A DNA stretch of 64,000 nucleotides, from positions 2,481,970 to 2,545,969 of the forward strand of contig OX393563.1 of NCBI GenBank assembly GCA_947652115.1, read 5' to 3'. Below the pieces are notes generated by a model. It was not told the DNA's origin. It searched no databases and saw only the letters and a program-made list of their open reading frames with translations. Below are positions 35,501 to 44,284 of this stretch, in pieces (within the stretch, counting starts at the first letter, position 1; every line of letters begins with the position of its first letter). The DNA comes from Blastomussa wellsi (Eukaryota > Cnidaria > Anthozoa > Scleractinia > Plerogyridae). The translations under genes were made by a program, and so were the position numbers.

Positions 35501-38500
35501 ATTCTGCTCTCTCGATCTCTGGCACAGACCAGATAGATCGTGAGCTCTGGGGACGAGAATTTAAGCTGCAATGATATGGATTTGCCATAGGTTACATTTT
35601 ATAGTTCACAAAGTCAGAGGTGTAACTTGATCTTGTTGGCAAATTACGTCGGCCGTGGTCCGTTTGGTGTTTGGTTATAGAATAGATAAGCCATGTTTTT
35701 GGGAAAGTATAGTAATCGGTAATCAAAGAAAGAAAAACAAAATAACTTCCGCTGACACCTCTTATGTCCTTCATAAGATAAATTCAATATGGCATTTTAA
35801 AGACAATGCCCATATGAATGGAGACAGATTTGGTCTTGTCCAGAAAGAGGGCTTTTTCTTCGTTTTGCATTTTCGGCATGTGAAACTTTTCGCCTCATGT
35901 TTAAAGTAGCTCTGTCACGATATTTTGAGCCATATTCTAAATAATAGTTTAATAAGGAAGGAACAAGGACAGCAAAGCACTGAGACGGATTGCAAATGAC
36001 GAAGTAGCTCCTTTAAAATCAGTTACCAGAGGCAAGGTAGCCAGAGATATAGTGGCTGACATTGTTTTCAAATAGAACTTTTTATCGTTCTTATTTTTCA
36101 TTTTTAAAGGTGTTGGAAAAAAGGTTCGCATTCGTGAACTGATGGGAATTGCGTCTGCTGAGGAAAACGATAATCACGTGATCTCTGTCAGAAAGTATAA
36201 GACTCTCAAGGAAGCCATCCAGAAAGCGGCATATGTTAAGATTGGTATGTAACATTTCTGGGACGTGCTCTTGTTTAGTTTCTCTATCAAAACCCTTCGT
36301 GAAAGGACGTTGGTGCAGATTTCGACGCTGCTGGGCTTTATTTTAATTATTCTGATTATGCAGACATGGGATTAAAACAGGAGGAACGTGGGCAGTGGAC
36401 TCTGTATTCATACAAACACGTTTAACCCTATCAAGACCGGGCTTTTCCCTATCTTTTCAGACCGGGGGTGGAGGGGGAAGGTTCCGTACGCAATGATAAT
36501 GAAACTTAAAGGGTACTACATAGCATGCCCAAAATTCTACATTTTGAGATAGTTAACGTTGGATGATCGCTTTATATCACGTGGTAATTACGTCACAATA
36601 AGTAAGTAACGATATGATATAAGTAACCGTTATGACGTTCAAACAACCGCCATCTTGGATTTTTTACTTTATTCAAAACGTCGAAAAACCCTGCACGAAA
36701 AACTACTGAGAAGTGCTCAAAATCAATAAAAAGTTGCTAAAAAGTTCTAATACTGTAAGGATAACTGCGTTAAAGTCAATAGACGTTTAAAGTCAGCTTG
36801 GGTACCCCCCCCCCCCCACCCCTCTGGTCTGTATAAGGTTAACAAATTACTGGTATTTGGATTTGTTGCCCCTTGGCGCTGGAAAACCTGTGCGATACGC
36901 TACTATATATTTTCTTCTTGAAATTTCTATTGCATTTTTAATTTTTTTTGGTTACAGATTATTCACTCTGTGGTGTGAGTCCAGTAGATTTCAGGGCTCG
37001 AATGGTTGGAGGTAAAAGCTCTAAAAGAGGATGGTGGCCGTGGCAGATTGGGCTCTACAAAAGTAATGATGATACACTACGAGCAGTCCCTTTTTTCTTC
37101 ATCCGTCGAGTGCGGAGCGAAAACATGGCGCACGAAACCAAGGAGACGCTCCCACGCAGCGAGGCACGATAAAGAGGGACTACCACCTAAGCCACAGCCT
37201 TTGAATTATGCGTTGCTCTCACAACGCAAAAATATGATTGGCTAACGCTTCGAGCGTTGACGAGAACGTGTCAACACATTGTCAACTCTCGAGTCTCTCC
37301 TTGCGTGTCATAAAAACTTTGAAACCGCAACAAACACAAACGTTGAAAGCTCTTCTCCCGTGTCACGACTTTCTTGCTATTTTGCCTACTGATTTTGGGA
37401 AAGGCCTCATTTGTCAAGTGTTTTGTCAGGCAAAGCTAGGTCAGGTTGCTAACCGAACTTGGTTTTCCTTCCATTGAAATCAGAATAATCGAAATGCTGG
37501 TTCTAGACGAATCTCACAGTATAACCCAGCATAGACATGGCAAATAATATTTTTGTTTTTAATGCTTTTGTTTCCACTGTTTTCCATCAGACTGATGAAC
37601 ATTGGCCGTCCCTGAGACACAAGTGTACCACAAAGGACAAAAATCTTGAATTTCATGTACCAGTTACCGATTAGAAGCGGCGCGTCGTGCACTCCGAATC
37701 AGATGAATGTAGCGCAACAGAAATTCGCTTGAAGCTTTTCACCTCTATCGGGGAACATTGTATTGAACCGATGAATCTTCTGCTGATACAAAGCCAGATC
37801 ACAGAAAACTCATAAGCTCGGCTGCGTTTATCTTTGTTGCACATTTAGCGTATACACGGCTTGAGGCAGACGGGCTTGACATTTTCGACTCTCGCTCGCC
37901 ACAGAATTTCAAACAAACTCTCAGCTGAAACCCCTAGCCTACGATTGAAGTCTGCGTAAAATCTTTAAAAATTACATCTGCAAACTCTACAAAAATCGTT
38001 GCAAGGCCTCCTTCCCTTCACTTGTTCTTGGGAGTTTCACTGATCGAAGACATCCCTTTCGTTGCATTCTTTTTGTCAGGTTTTCTCGTGACGAAAACTG
38101 TTTTCATTTCAGAAACTCCCGGGGTAGCGATGACAAGGAAAATTGACAGGACGTCAAGATTACGATCAAATCAATAGGCGCGGTTAATTATATTTGAAAT
38201 TAACACCAAAAAATCACGCTGTGGCTTAGGCGGTAGTCCCTCTTTTTCGTGTCCCGCTGCGTCGACGCGTCTCCCAGGTTTCGCGCGGCCATGTTTTCGC
38301 TCCGCTCTCGACGGACTAAGAAAAAAAAGACTGCTCGTAGTCTATAATGATGAAGGTTATTTGATTTAAAAGTTGTTTTGGCATAGTATATATTATTGAA
38401 AACCAGAAAATATGTTTGAATAGCCGCAAACCGATAAGTTCTTATATCAGTTCACCTATAGCCTCGCTCTAAATTGCTCCATCTATTACTATCAATAAAA

Positions 38501-41500
38501 TTTCAATCTCTTCTGTGCTGAGTTTTAATTTTACACACGTTGTAGCACCCGCAAACAGAATATATTGCTGTATTCCGAGAACGCATCATGAACGAATACC
38601 AACTCTAAGCATGAGTCAAATTTATGATAAATTTTGAAGTAATATACATTTTTCTTTGTTTTGTTCTTTTTTTTCAGTTTTTGATCCTCCAAACTTCGAA
38701 CTTATTTGTGGTGGTGCCTTGATATCCCGCCGCTGGATTCTGACCGCAGCTCATTGTTTTTACCACTACGATTCTATATTTAGAAGATATCAATACGAGG
38801 GAAACACTGGAGGGTAAGTGCTGGGGCGTTTATTTCTAATTCGCTCCGCTCATTCCTACCGCGCAAGTGGTTCGTCCGTACGTACGTCAGTTATTTGCGA
38901 TTTGGTTGGCTACCCGAGCTACGAGCTTATTTCATATCTTGTTCTCTCGGTGTACCCTTGTACACACTCACAGTTTTCGCAAGAAAAGTGAAAATAAAAC
39001 AAGAAAAGTACCTTATTGTTTGGTAATTACTGTCGGAAATGTCGGCGCCTCTTGAAATAAGGAATTGTCGTGTTTTGTTGGTGTTTATGTTGTTTATCCA
39101 ATCAATAAATGGATCAAAAATTCAAGAAGTGTTAATTAAAATCACATCGCCAAGGAGATAGCCTGCGTGCAGCCGTCTCCTATTTCCTAAAGCGGAAAAG
39201 GTAATAGGAGACGGCTTCACGCAGGCTACCAAGGAGATGGCTAATCTCGTAACGTTGATAACATCGCTGAAGTGATTAAATTGATTCTGGGTGCGACATT
39301 TTTAACATAGCGAAAATCCCAACGTAACTAATTGAACCAAATTAAACGTTCGATTAATCGAACTCAATCGAAAATCAATCATGCGATTAGGTTCGATTGA
39401 GCTCGGTAATCAAAAACAATCGAACTCTTACAAAAAAAATTCAGCAATCGAAAGTAATCGAACTCTAATTGGGTTCGATTGAGCTCGATTAGTTCGATTA
39501 GGTTCGACTGCGTTCGATTTTGGATTCACGGTCGGATGCAGCGAAATGCGAATTACGGATTGAACAAATAAATAAATTGAAAGGAAATTGCCGAAAAACC
39601 AACGGCAAAGTGACGTAGAGAATGCGAGGAGGCGAGCTCGCACGTGTGCTCTCCAACAAAATCGTCAGCTATGCAGGCTGCTCAGGATATAAATGAGCCT
39701 GTAGGCTGATAAAACAAATCATTGATTTGAATCACAGTCCAGTGCGATCAACTTTTAGATTTCGTTCTAGATTTAAGCAGTAGGCATATATTTCATGGTA
39801 GCACACCCACCATATATAGTCACCGTGTAGAGAACTTTTGCCGTGTTTAGATAGCGTCATCTATAAATAAACACTCGGGGGTTTGGGAGAATCGAGACAG
39901 TTATGCAAAGCCGAGCCGCGTTCATAAAATATTTCTTTCTTTCTACACACGAAAGTAAGACGTCACAACCGTCTTTACATACTCTCATCTATCAACCACC
40001 TATCAACCAATGAGATGTTATAATCTGTTTATTTTTTCATTTGTAAAATCAATGTAATCCCAAAGATTGCTTTTTTAAAATAAGTTAATTATATGTTGGA
40101 ACCATTACTTAGACAGAATGTTCAAATTTCTGGTGGTATTTAGGGTAAATTTTAGATTTTTAGATTGCGTTCGATTGGGTTCGATTAGTTCGAATATCGA
40201 ACTCAATCGAAGGCAATCGAACTCTCTCACTCAAATTTTTCGGTTCGATTGTTGAAGCAATCAAACTCAATCGTTCGATTGAGTTCTATTACCGAACAGT
40301 TCGATTAGGTACGTCGGACGAAAATAGATATGGTCACGAAATATGCGACCGAAATGGCGAGATAAACGTGTCGCGAAAATTACCAAAACCACTCATAGGT
40401 GCAGATACTTGAAATGTTATGTGTTATGAAAAGTAATTTATTTCATCTAATAATCCTTGCAAGGTTAGAAGCTCATTACGCTGGTCGTAATGTAAAAAAA
40501 TGTAATGTAAAACTTAACTTAAACACGGAGAATCATCAGTTTAACTAAAAGTTAAAAACTAAAAACTCATTACAACTGTTTACATGATTGCCATGTGGGA
40601 ATCCGATAGCTCAGATACCTTCTTTACCCCTTTTATACTGCCCAACAGAACCAACGCTTTTTTAAATCCTGGGGCAAGCTATTCCACAAACAAGCCCCGC
40701 TATAACAAAAGCTTCGTTTCAACTTCGTTTTAACTTCATTTAGATATTGTTTTGTTTTGTTCTTGTTTTTTCCTCAACTATTTAGAACTATTTATTAACC
40801 TGTAAAAGTTGCCATGTTGGCCAAGCAACCTCGGGGAATGCCTTATATAAATTCACGCCATTAAGTTACAAGATTGATTATTATTACCATTTCTGTTTTC
40901 TGCAGATACCTGGTAAAAGCCGGTGACCACAATTTGAAGGAGGAGGAGAAATCTCAACAGGAAATTAACCCAGAAAAGTTTTTTGTCCATCAAGAGTACG
41001 TGGATCGTGAATTCGTGAATGACATTGCTCTCATAAAGCTCAAAGAGAAAGTGGAACTCAGTGCCTTTGTGCGAACTCTGTGTCTGCCGGAAAAGGATGA
41101 AGGTGATCTGGTGATCCCTGCGAAACACGGTATAGCAACTGGGTGGGGAGTAACGCAAGCCTTAAAACTCGGAGAACAACCCAATCCCGAAAACCGATAT
41201 TCAACAACCCTTCAATATTCCGCTTTTACGATTCAAAGTGACAAACTCTGCGCAAATAGGTCGTCGTTGCAACCTTTGAACTCTGCAGTAACATTTTGTG
41301 CTGGAGACGGAAAAGGAGGAAACGATACTTGCCAGGGCGACAGCGGAGGAGCCTTCATTCGAGAAGGAAAAAGAGGAGAGGACTACCGATGGGTGGCTGC
41401 TGGTCTTGTCAGCTGGGGGCTGGGGTGTGCACAAAAGGATCAGTATGGATACTACACCAGGGTGTATCCATTCATTGACTGGATAAAAAATACAATGAAA

Positions 41501-41509
41501 GAAAATTAA
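26511..41509 (+). CDS. CFB: Complement factor B/C2-like protease (CCP6-VWA-trypsin)
   Basis: Fourteen exons total 2754 nt and translate without interruption to 917 residues. The order is signal peptide (MFFRYQILLCIFVSTLTFC), six CCP domains, a VWA domain with an intact MIDAS (DASSS, GGAT, ITDG) and an S1 serine protease with His (TAAHC), Asp (NDIALIKL) and Ser (CQGDSGG). Factor B binds C3b through CCP/VWA and becomes the protease of the C3 convertase; that role is known for the family and inferred here. Vertebrate factor B has three CCPs; this has six. Unlike vertebrate factor B, the protease has a canonical R-MVGG activation site, a preceding cysteine and Asp at position 189 (DTCQGDSGG), so ordinary trypsin-like zymogen activation is predicted. 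Introns carry many TIR elements but no exon is damaged. Confidence 0.94.
27198..27267 (+). CDS. CFB: Factor B exon 2 (signal peptide core)
   Basis: Begins after caattttcag with ILLCIFVSTLTFCIQSTG and a basic SRRRA linker, then phase-1 donor A|gtaagt. Cleavage is likely near TFC-IQS. Confidence 0.85.
27467..27667 (+). CDS. CFB: Factor B exon 3: CCP1 (atypical)
   Basis: A sushi-like exon of 67 codons: NCDKKCVDVLRRLKKNPP, YRCRDGLRLVG, RTCKGGKWIEKNEPKC. It has two extra cysteines (CDKKC and VLCKA) beyond the usual four, so one additional disulfide is possible. Phase 1-1. Confidence 0.85.
28008..28175 (+). CDS. CFB: Factor B exon 4: CCP2
   Basis: PCGKPEDIPHARYTGSS, LKYRCENGYMLSG, RKCGEDGKWSKAPKC. 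Phase 1-1, 56 codons. It is a close paralogue of the next CCP (same PCGKPEDIPH start), so the two arose by exon duplication. Confidence 0.93.
28380..28432. repeat. Short inverted repeat (ACTCGTCCCCAG)
   Basis: actcgtccccag at the left pairs with ctggggacgagt at the right across about 30 nt, as in small MITE ends. The rest of this intron (to 29508) also holds a repeat at 29255-29405. Confidence 0.6.
29255..29405. repeat. Dispersed repeat (TCTGATAGTTGCCCC), copy 1
   Basis: Contains ctgtctgatagttgcccct and gaaatttgat, then cgaagcttcgcttctcgg, and ends in an inverted catcaaatttctggggtaac. The same order is seen at 49690-49822. Confidence 0.6.
29509..29676 (+). CDS. CFB: Factor B exon 5: CCP3
   Basis: PCGKPEDIPHSKVNGSS, LSYTCEKGYVLDG, RTCREDEKWSEGPTC. 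Phase 1-1, 56 codons. It is a near-duplicate of CCP2. Confidence 0.93.
29677..30264 (+). other. Factor B intron 5, no feature seen
   Basis: No convincing repeat border or conserved exon was found. A modest open frame near 29921-30166 shows no family resemblance. Confidence 0.5.
30265..30459 (+). CDS. CFB: Factor B exon 6: CCP4
   Basis: RCTHPLKFRKGQLRNGNVSS, LVFECNEGYELKG, MTCLEFGWKPRRLPYC. Phase 1-1, 65 codons. An N-glycosylation sequon NVS is present. Confidence 0.92.
31021..31197 (+). CDS. CFB: Factor B exon 7: CCP5
   Basis: KTCPDPGRPDNGDRFG, VRFSCQSGFQIHG, RTCLENKEWNGSLTTC. Phase 1-1, 59 codons. It has the classic CPDPGxPxNG start shared with factor B and MASP-type CCPs. Confidence 0.94.
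31659..31832 (+). CDS. CFB: Factor B exon 8: CCP6
   Basis: DCTVLGIPISGRKYGSEYNS, VTFECDPGFVLKG, RKCSENGTWNGTEAVC. Phase 1-1, 58 codons. Two sequons (NGT is read as N-G-T) are present. Confidence 0.93.
32095..32330 (+). repeat. tRNA-derived SINE in factor B intron 8
   Basis: tggctcggtgg resembles an A box, and cggagttcgaatt about 30 nt downstream is a good B box. Together they make the head of a tRNA-derived SINE in the sense orientation. No full tRNA cloverleaf forms. Confidence 0.55.
32352..32643 (+). CDS. CFB: Factor B exon 9: linker and first half of VWA
   Basis: A 55-residue linker (DEFEDRFKDVNTTAYNF...) with a CNSDNVTGC loop precedes LDLVFVIDASSSVKKDTDF. DASSS gives the D-x-S-x-S metal-binding triad. 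The donor AAAAG|gtacga is phase 2 and splits an Arg codon. Confidence 0.93.
32692..33335. mobile_element. TIR element, family 'AAGGTGATTCCTCAG' (copy 3)
   Basis: Shares gaaactttccctgaatgt, ggtcaccgtgctcgcaaaag and the gcgcaatgcaatac...ggaatcaccttag right end with the 10171 copy, in inverted orientation. The left terminus is decayed. It begins about 50 nt after the exon 9 donor. Confidence 0.75.
33350..33560 (+). mobile_element. LINE 3' end fragment
   Basis: The frame reads FKNRLRTKLLKEL then stop, followed by AT-rich 3' sequence. This is the usual last stretch of CR1/RTE-like cnidarian LINEs; no upstream domain remains. Confidence 0.45.
33598..33704. repeat. Palindromic repeat (GTACGGATT...AATCCGTAC)
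   Basis: gtacggattttt at the left pairs with the right end aataatccgtac, and gcaaaactttggaaaac pairs with gttttccaaagttttgc. The centre is cgaacgagtgagcgcagcga. It may be a MITE end or hairpin. Confidence 0.7.
34639..34663 (+). repeat. (GTAT)n microsatellite
   Basis: Six tandem gtat units within factor B intron 9. Confidence 0.9.
34691..34865. repeat. Dispersed element (AGGTCATTTCGGAGTTCCC), copy 1
   Basis: The left end taggtcatttcggagttccc is loosely inverted at the right (gagaactcggaa). The internal aaaacacattttcat motif and left end are shared with 51686-51810. Confidence 0.55.
35042..35352 (+). CDS. CFB: Factor B exon 10: second half of VWA
   Basis: GTRIAAVTFGTEAKLEFNLG, then MYMGGATASALAL (MIDAS Thr) and RVIIFITDGMSNIGG (MIDAS Asp). 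All metal-site residues of the VWA are kept. The donor is phase 1. Confidence 0.95.
35353..36109 (+). other. Factor B intron 10, no clear feature
   Basis: No terminal repeats or coding remnants were identified. Confidence 0.5.
36110..36244 (+). CDS. CFB: Factor B exon 11: end of VWA
   Basis: GVGKKVRIRELMGIAS, then HVISVRKYKTLKEAIQKAA. This is the last VWA strand and helix, as in the factor B family. Phase 1-1, 45 codons. Confidence 0.92.
36426..36838. mobile_element. piggyBac-like MITE, TTAA-flanked (copy 1)
   Basis: ccctatcaagaccggg at the left and ggtctgtataagg at the right are inverted ends, directly flanked by TTAA (36422-36425 and 36839-36842). A C-run lies inside the right end. There is no transposase frame. 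Confidence 0.75.
36958..37062 (+). CDS. CFB: Factor B exon 12: protease activation site
   Basis: DYSLCGVSPVDFRARMVGG followed by GWWPWQIGLYK. Cleavage after Arg would free Met-Val-Gly-Gly; the upstream Cys could keep the chains disulfide-linked. The donor A|gtaatgatga lies on the target duplication of the next element. Confidence 0.93.
37073..38344. mobile_element. Mutator-like (MULE) non-autonomous element with long TIRs
   Basis: The left arm (actacgagcagtccc, gtgcggagcgaaaacatggc, gagggactaccacctaagcc) is inverted at the right over about 130 bp. The flanking 9-bp duplication taatgatga is at 37064-37072 and 38345-38353. Long TIRs with a 9-bp duplication fit MULEs. No transposase is encoded. 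Confidence 0.85.
38678..38813 (+). CDS. CFB: Factor B exon 13: catalytic His
   Basis: FDPPNFELICGGALISRRWI followed by LTAAHCFYHYD, which holds the catalytic histidine in the TAAHC motif. The donor GG|gtaagt is phase 2. Confidence 0.95.
39160..39228. mobile_element. Tiny hairpin element with 10-bp duplication
   Basis: agcctgcgtgcagccgtctc and gagacggcttcacgcaggct are inverted arms of a 69-bp element. It is flanked by ccaaggagat at 39150-39159 and 39229-39238. A diverged relative may lie at 17513-17600. Confidence 0.8.
39331..40322. mobile_element. Element with TTCGATT/AATCGAA subterminal repeats
   Basis: The heptamer ttcgatt and its inverse occur densely in both flanks (39350-39540 and 40160-40320), with an ordinary 600-bp centre. 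Dense subterminal motifs are typical of transposase binding arrays in non-autonomous DNA transposons. Exact ends are uncertain. Confidence 0.6.
40570..40725 (-). mobile_element. LINE C-terminal remnant
   Basis: The minus strand reads YSGACLWNSLPQDLKK, the motif also seen at 8281 (SGAQLWNNLP). It is a short degenerate fragment in factor B intron 13. Confidence 0.55.
40906..41509 (+). CDS. CFB: Factor B exon 14: catalytic Asp and Ser, stop
   Basis: Holds REFVNDIALIKLKEKV (catalytic Asp), GIATGWGV, DTCQGDSGGAF (catalytic Ser with Asp189) and VSWGLGCAQ, ending IDWIKNTMKEN before TAA. The S1 pocket residue, six before Ser, is Asp, predicting Arg/Lys specificity. Confidence 0.96.
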
Positions 41510-41559
41510 GAGCCAGAAGACTGAACTCAGTTTATCATGCTTTGCATAAATATACATTG

Positions 41560-41565
41560 ATTAAA
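41560..41565 (+). terminator. Candidate poly(A) signal of factor B
   Basis: The variant ATTAAA lies 51 nt after the stop codon. No closer AATAAA exists. Confidence 0.45.
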
Positions 41566-41935
41566 ACATAAACAACTCTTCTGTTAACTATGATATTTTT
41601 TAGGTTAACTTCTTTTTTCGCGGATACGATGATAGCTAGAAAATGAGACTGTAAAATGAACTGAAAGTATCATAATTCTATAACACAAAACAACACCTAA
41701 ATGCGTTTTTTTTAAATCTTAATAATATTCACGAACGATAAGTGAATTATCCGCGTTAACACATTTTGTTTTCTATAAGTTTAAAGATTAGTAAAATAAA
41801 ATAAAACGAAGAACTTTGCCATGATATGCTTTTGTGCTTTTGTTTTTACCTGGAGTAGCAAACTGCAGGCAATATAAAATGAATGGAGCAATTCAGATCG
41901 AATTCGCCATCAAACCCGAACCAATCTCTTTTAGG

Positions 41936-41998
41936 GGGGTAAGTTTCTAAAGCAACTGTGGTGCTGCGTCGGTGGGAAGTATAACAATATAATTTGGT
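41936..41998 (-). mobile_element. Truncated hairpin element copy 4
   Basis: aagtttctaaagcaactgtg and gcgtcggtgggaagtataac match the tail of the 9913 family on the minus strand. The inner arms are missing. Confidence 0.65.
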
Positions 41999-42424
41999 TG
42001 TTGGGATATGTAGCTCGGTCGGTCGCTGCTGCGTTTACTTTTTAAGTTCGTCCAAACGGGAAGTTCCATACAATCATCTTGCAGAGATTCAACAAAGAAA
42101 TTAAGAGATAAAAAACCCGTTTACAGAAACGAGACGGAAACACACAACAGCGGAAATCTGTTGACATAAATGTGACGGAAACATCACTTGGCATTTCCGT
42201 TCAGGAAACATGACGGAAAAGTGACAGCATCATACCAGGCTGTTGATTTCTATGGTGACATAAACATGGATCTCTGTGTTTCCGTTACATTTACGTGTTG
42301 CGGAAACGTGAAAATCAAAGTCCGTGTCTTATTTCTCAGGCAGATTTTATGTGTGCCGTGAAATTGCTCATTGTGTCATTTGAGCTGGTTGGATAATTTG
42401 AGGCAGCTTGGACAAGTGAGAAGA

Positions 42425-42579
42425 TGGGCCTTAATCACACGGCGGCCATATTAGTCATAGACAATAGATTTTGTACCCCGAGCCTCGAGTTGAAACGTTT
42501 GGGAACGAGTTTCCGCGTGGCGAAACAAAAGTTTTCAATCCCTCGGGACTCAACATGGCCGCCATGTGATTAAGGCCCA
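42425..42579. mobile_element. MITE with GGCCTTAATCACATGGCGG ends
   Basis: tgggccttaatcacacggcg at the left and cgccatgtgattaaggccca at the right are inverted. The interior has no coding sequence. It lies between the convergent factor B and CCP genes. Confidence 0.75.
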
Positions 42580-43895
42580 TAGAGCTAGTTGTAAGTGTTC
42601 AGTTCAGTTCAGTTGTGTCACCTGAACTGGTTAGGTCATTTGGGGGCAGTTGTGTCACTGGAACCGATAGCGTCATCTTAGGCAGCAGTTAGCTGGGTCA
42701 TTCGGTGCATTCGATTGGGTCATTAGGTTCACTGAGATCATTTTTCCAGTTGTGGAGACAAAGGTTTATTTTCCGTAGAGCTTCTCAGTTGTACCCTGAC
42801 TTTGATTGTACAAATTAAAATCATGTAAAGCTTATTATTATCTATCGCATTTTTGTTTAACACGTTAACTGACATACACTCTTTTTTTATAAGATCGTCT
42901 AATTATGGAGCTGAGGCTGAACGTTCTCATATTTCTTTGCGATTTGAGGCTGAAAACGTTTTTAAGATGTTCTTAAGTTTACATAAATCAGGAAACCTAT
43001 CAAAGTAGGTGTATTTGCTTGCTGATATGGTATAAAGTTGCTTGTCACATACTTGCGGGACTTGCTGTGATGCCACGTGCAAGATGTCGCGTCAACCAAC
43101 ACTGGCCAAATTTGGCTTAGAAAAAAAAACCCGTTGGACGTGGAGGTTCACAACGCAACCTAAATTCACCAGATTTTGTGGCAAAACGTAAAAAAAGTTC
43201 AAAACAAAAATGTTCTTAATCGACTCTAACCCTGAGGAATGTTCTTGATACGTTCTTAAATTGTTGGCGAATTTCATCCTCGACGTCCTTAAAATAAAAA
43301 ATGAGTGTATTTTCATTGCCGTCTTGCCACACCTCACGGGAATGAACACTGAACTACAAAAACAATTTTTTTTAACTATAATTTATTTAATTTATTATAG
43401 TTCTTTCTTAAAAATAAATCGATCCTTTCATGTCGTTTGTTACATAATTCTTCGCTTTATAATAGTGCCAGGAAATTTAGAATGACACCGAAACGTCCAT
43501 CTTTCACTTTTATAATCAAATTTATTTCTAAATTTAATCTTTTTAACCGCTTATTGGTAGCAGGCACATGATATCATTTTTCTTATTAGCATTTTTTGGC
43601 TTTAATATAGCATGCGGATAAAAGGCAGGCTGATAACACGAAATTGCTTTAATAACTGTTCGATCTCTACATATAAGCAAACAATAATTCTGCGACAGGT
43701 AGAAAACAAATAGTTCGGTTTTAGCTTGTTCTTTCATGAGACAGTACCTATTTTAAGCCAAATAATATACTTTCATCTAAACTACAAATATTATACCTTT
43801 CCTTTTTCCAATTTTCGAAGCACTTTGCCTCAACTAACCGTTTGAAAGAAGAGTCCATTGGAATCCTTCGTGGGCTGCCATCGAAATACTGTGTG
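42580..43895. other. Spacer between convergent genes, no gene seen
   Basis: Contains the likely 3' UTR of the minus-strand CCP gene (AATAAA on the minus strand at 43521-43526). Nothing else was recognised. Confidence 0.5.
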
Positions 43896-44284
43896 TTAGA
43901 CATTATCAGCACAAAAGCGTGGTCGTTTCACTAAGCGGACGTTTCCTAGTCTGAGCCATTTCATTCTGCCGTCATCAAACTTTACTGACACATAGGCTGA
44001 ACCCATAGTATATCTGACAATACCAGTCTGATACCATTGTCGAAGACTGTCTCCGCGTTTTGCTATGACCAATGAATCAACGGTGACATCCTTCATTGAC
44101 GGAACTTTATCTAGGATAAGCACTGGTTCAGTTCGTCGGTAACTGCGCGTCATGTGCTTATTCATTTCCAAGGCAAATTCAAGGTGTGTTTCATTCAGTT
44201 TTGTTATGTAAGCTTTGGAGTAGTTGTAGGCCCGTGAATAATATCCCCATAAACCCCAGAACATTGATCCAACCAGGACACAGT
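43896..44284 (-). CDS. Terminal exon, Tudor/SH3-like domain
   Basis: After ttatgtag the frame begins CVLVGSMFWGLWGYYSRA, continues to VDSLVIAKRGDSLRQWYQTG and YVSVKFDDGRMKWLR, and stops after RPRFCADNV. As in the 18404 exon, there are only two cysteines, at the first residue and near the end, and the same xSxVIAK...V.F.D pattern. Confidence 0.82.
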
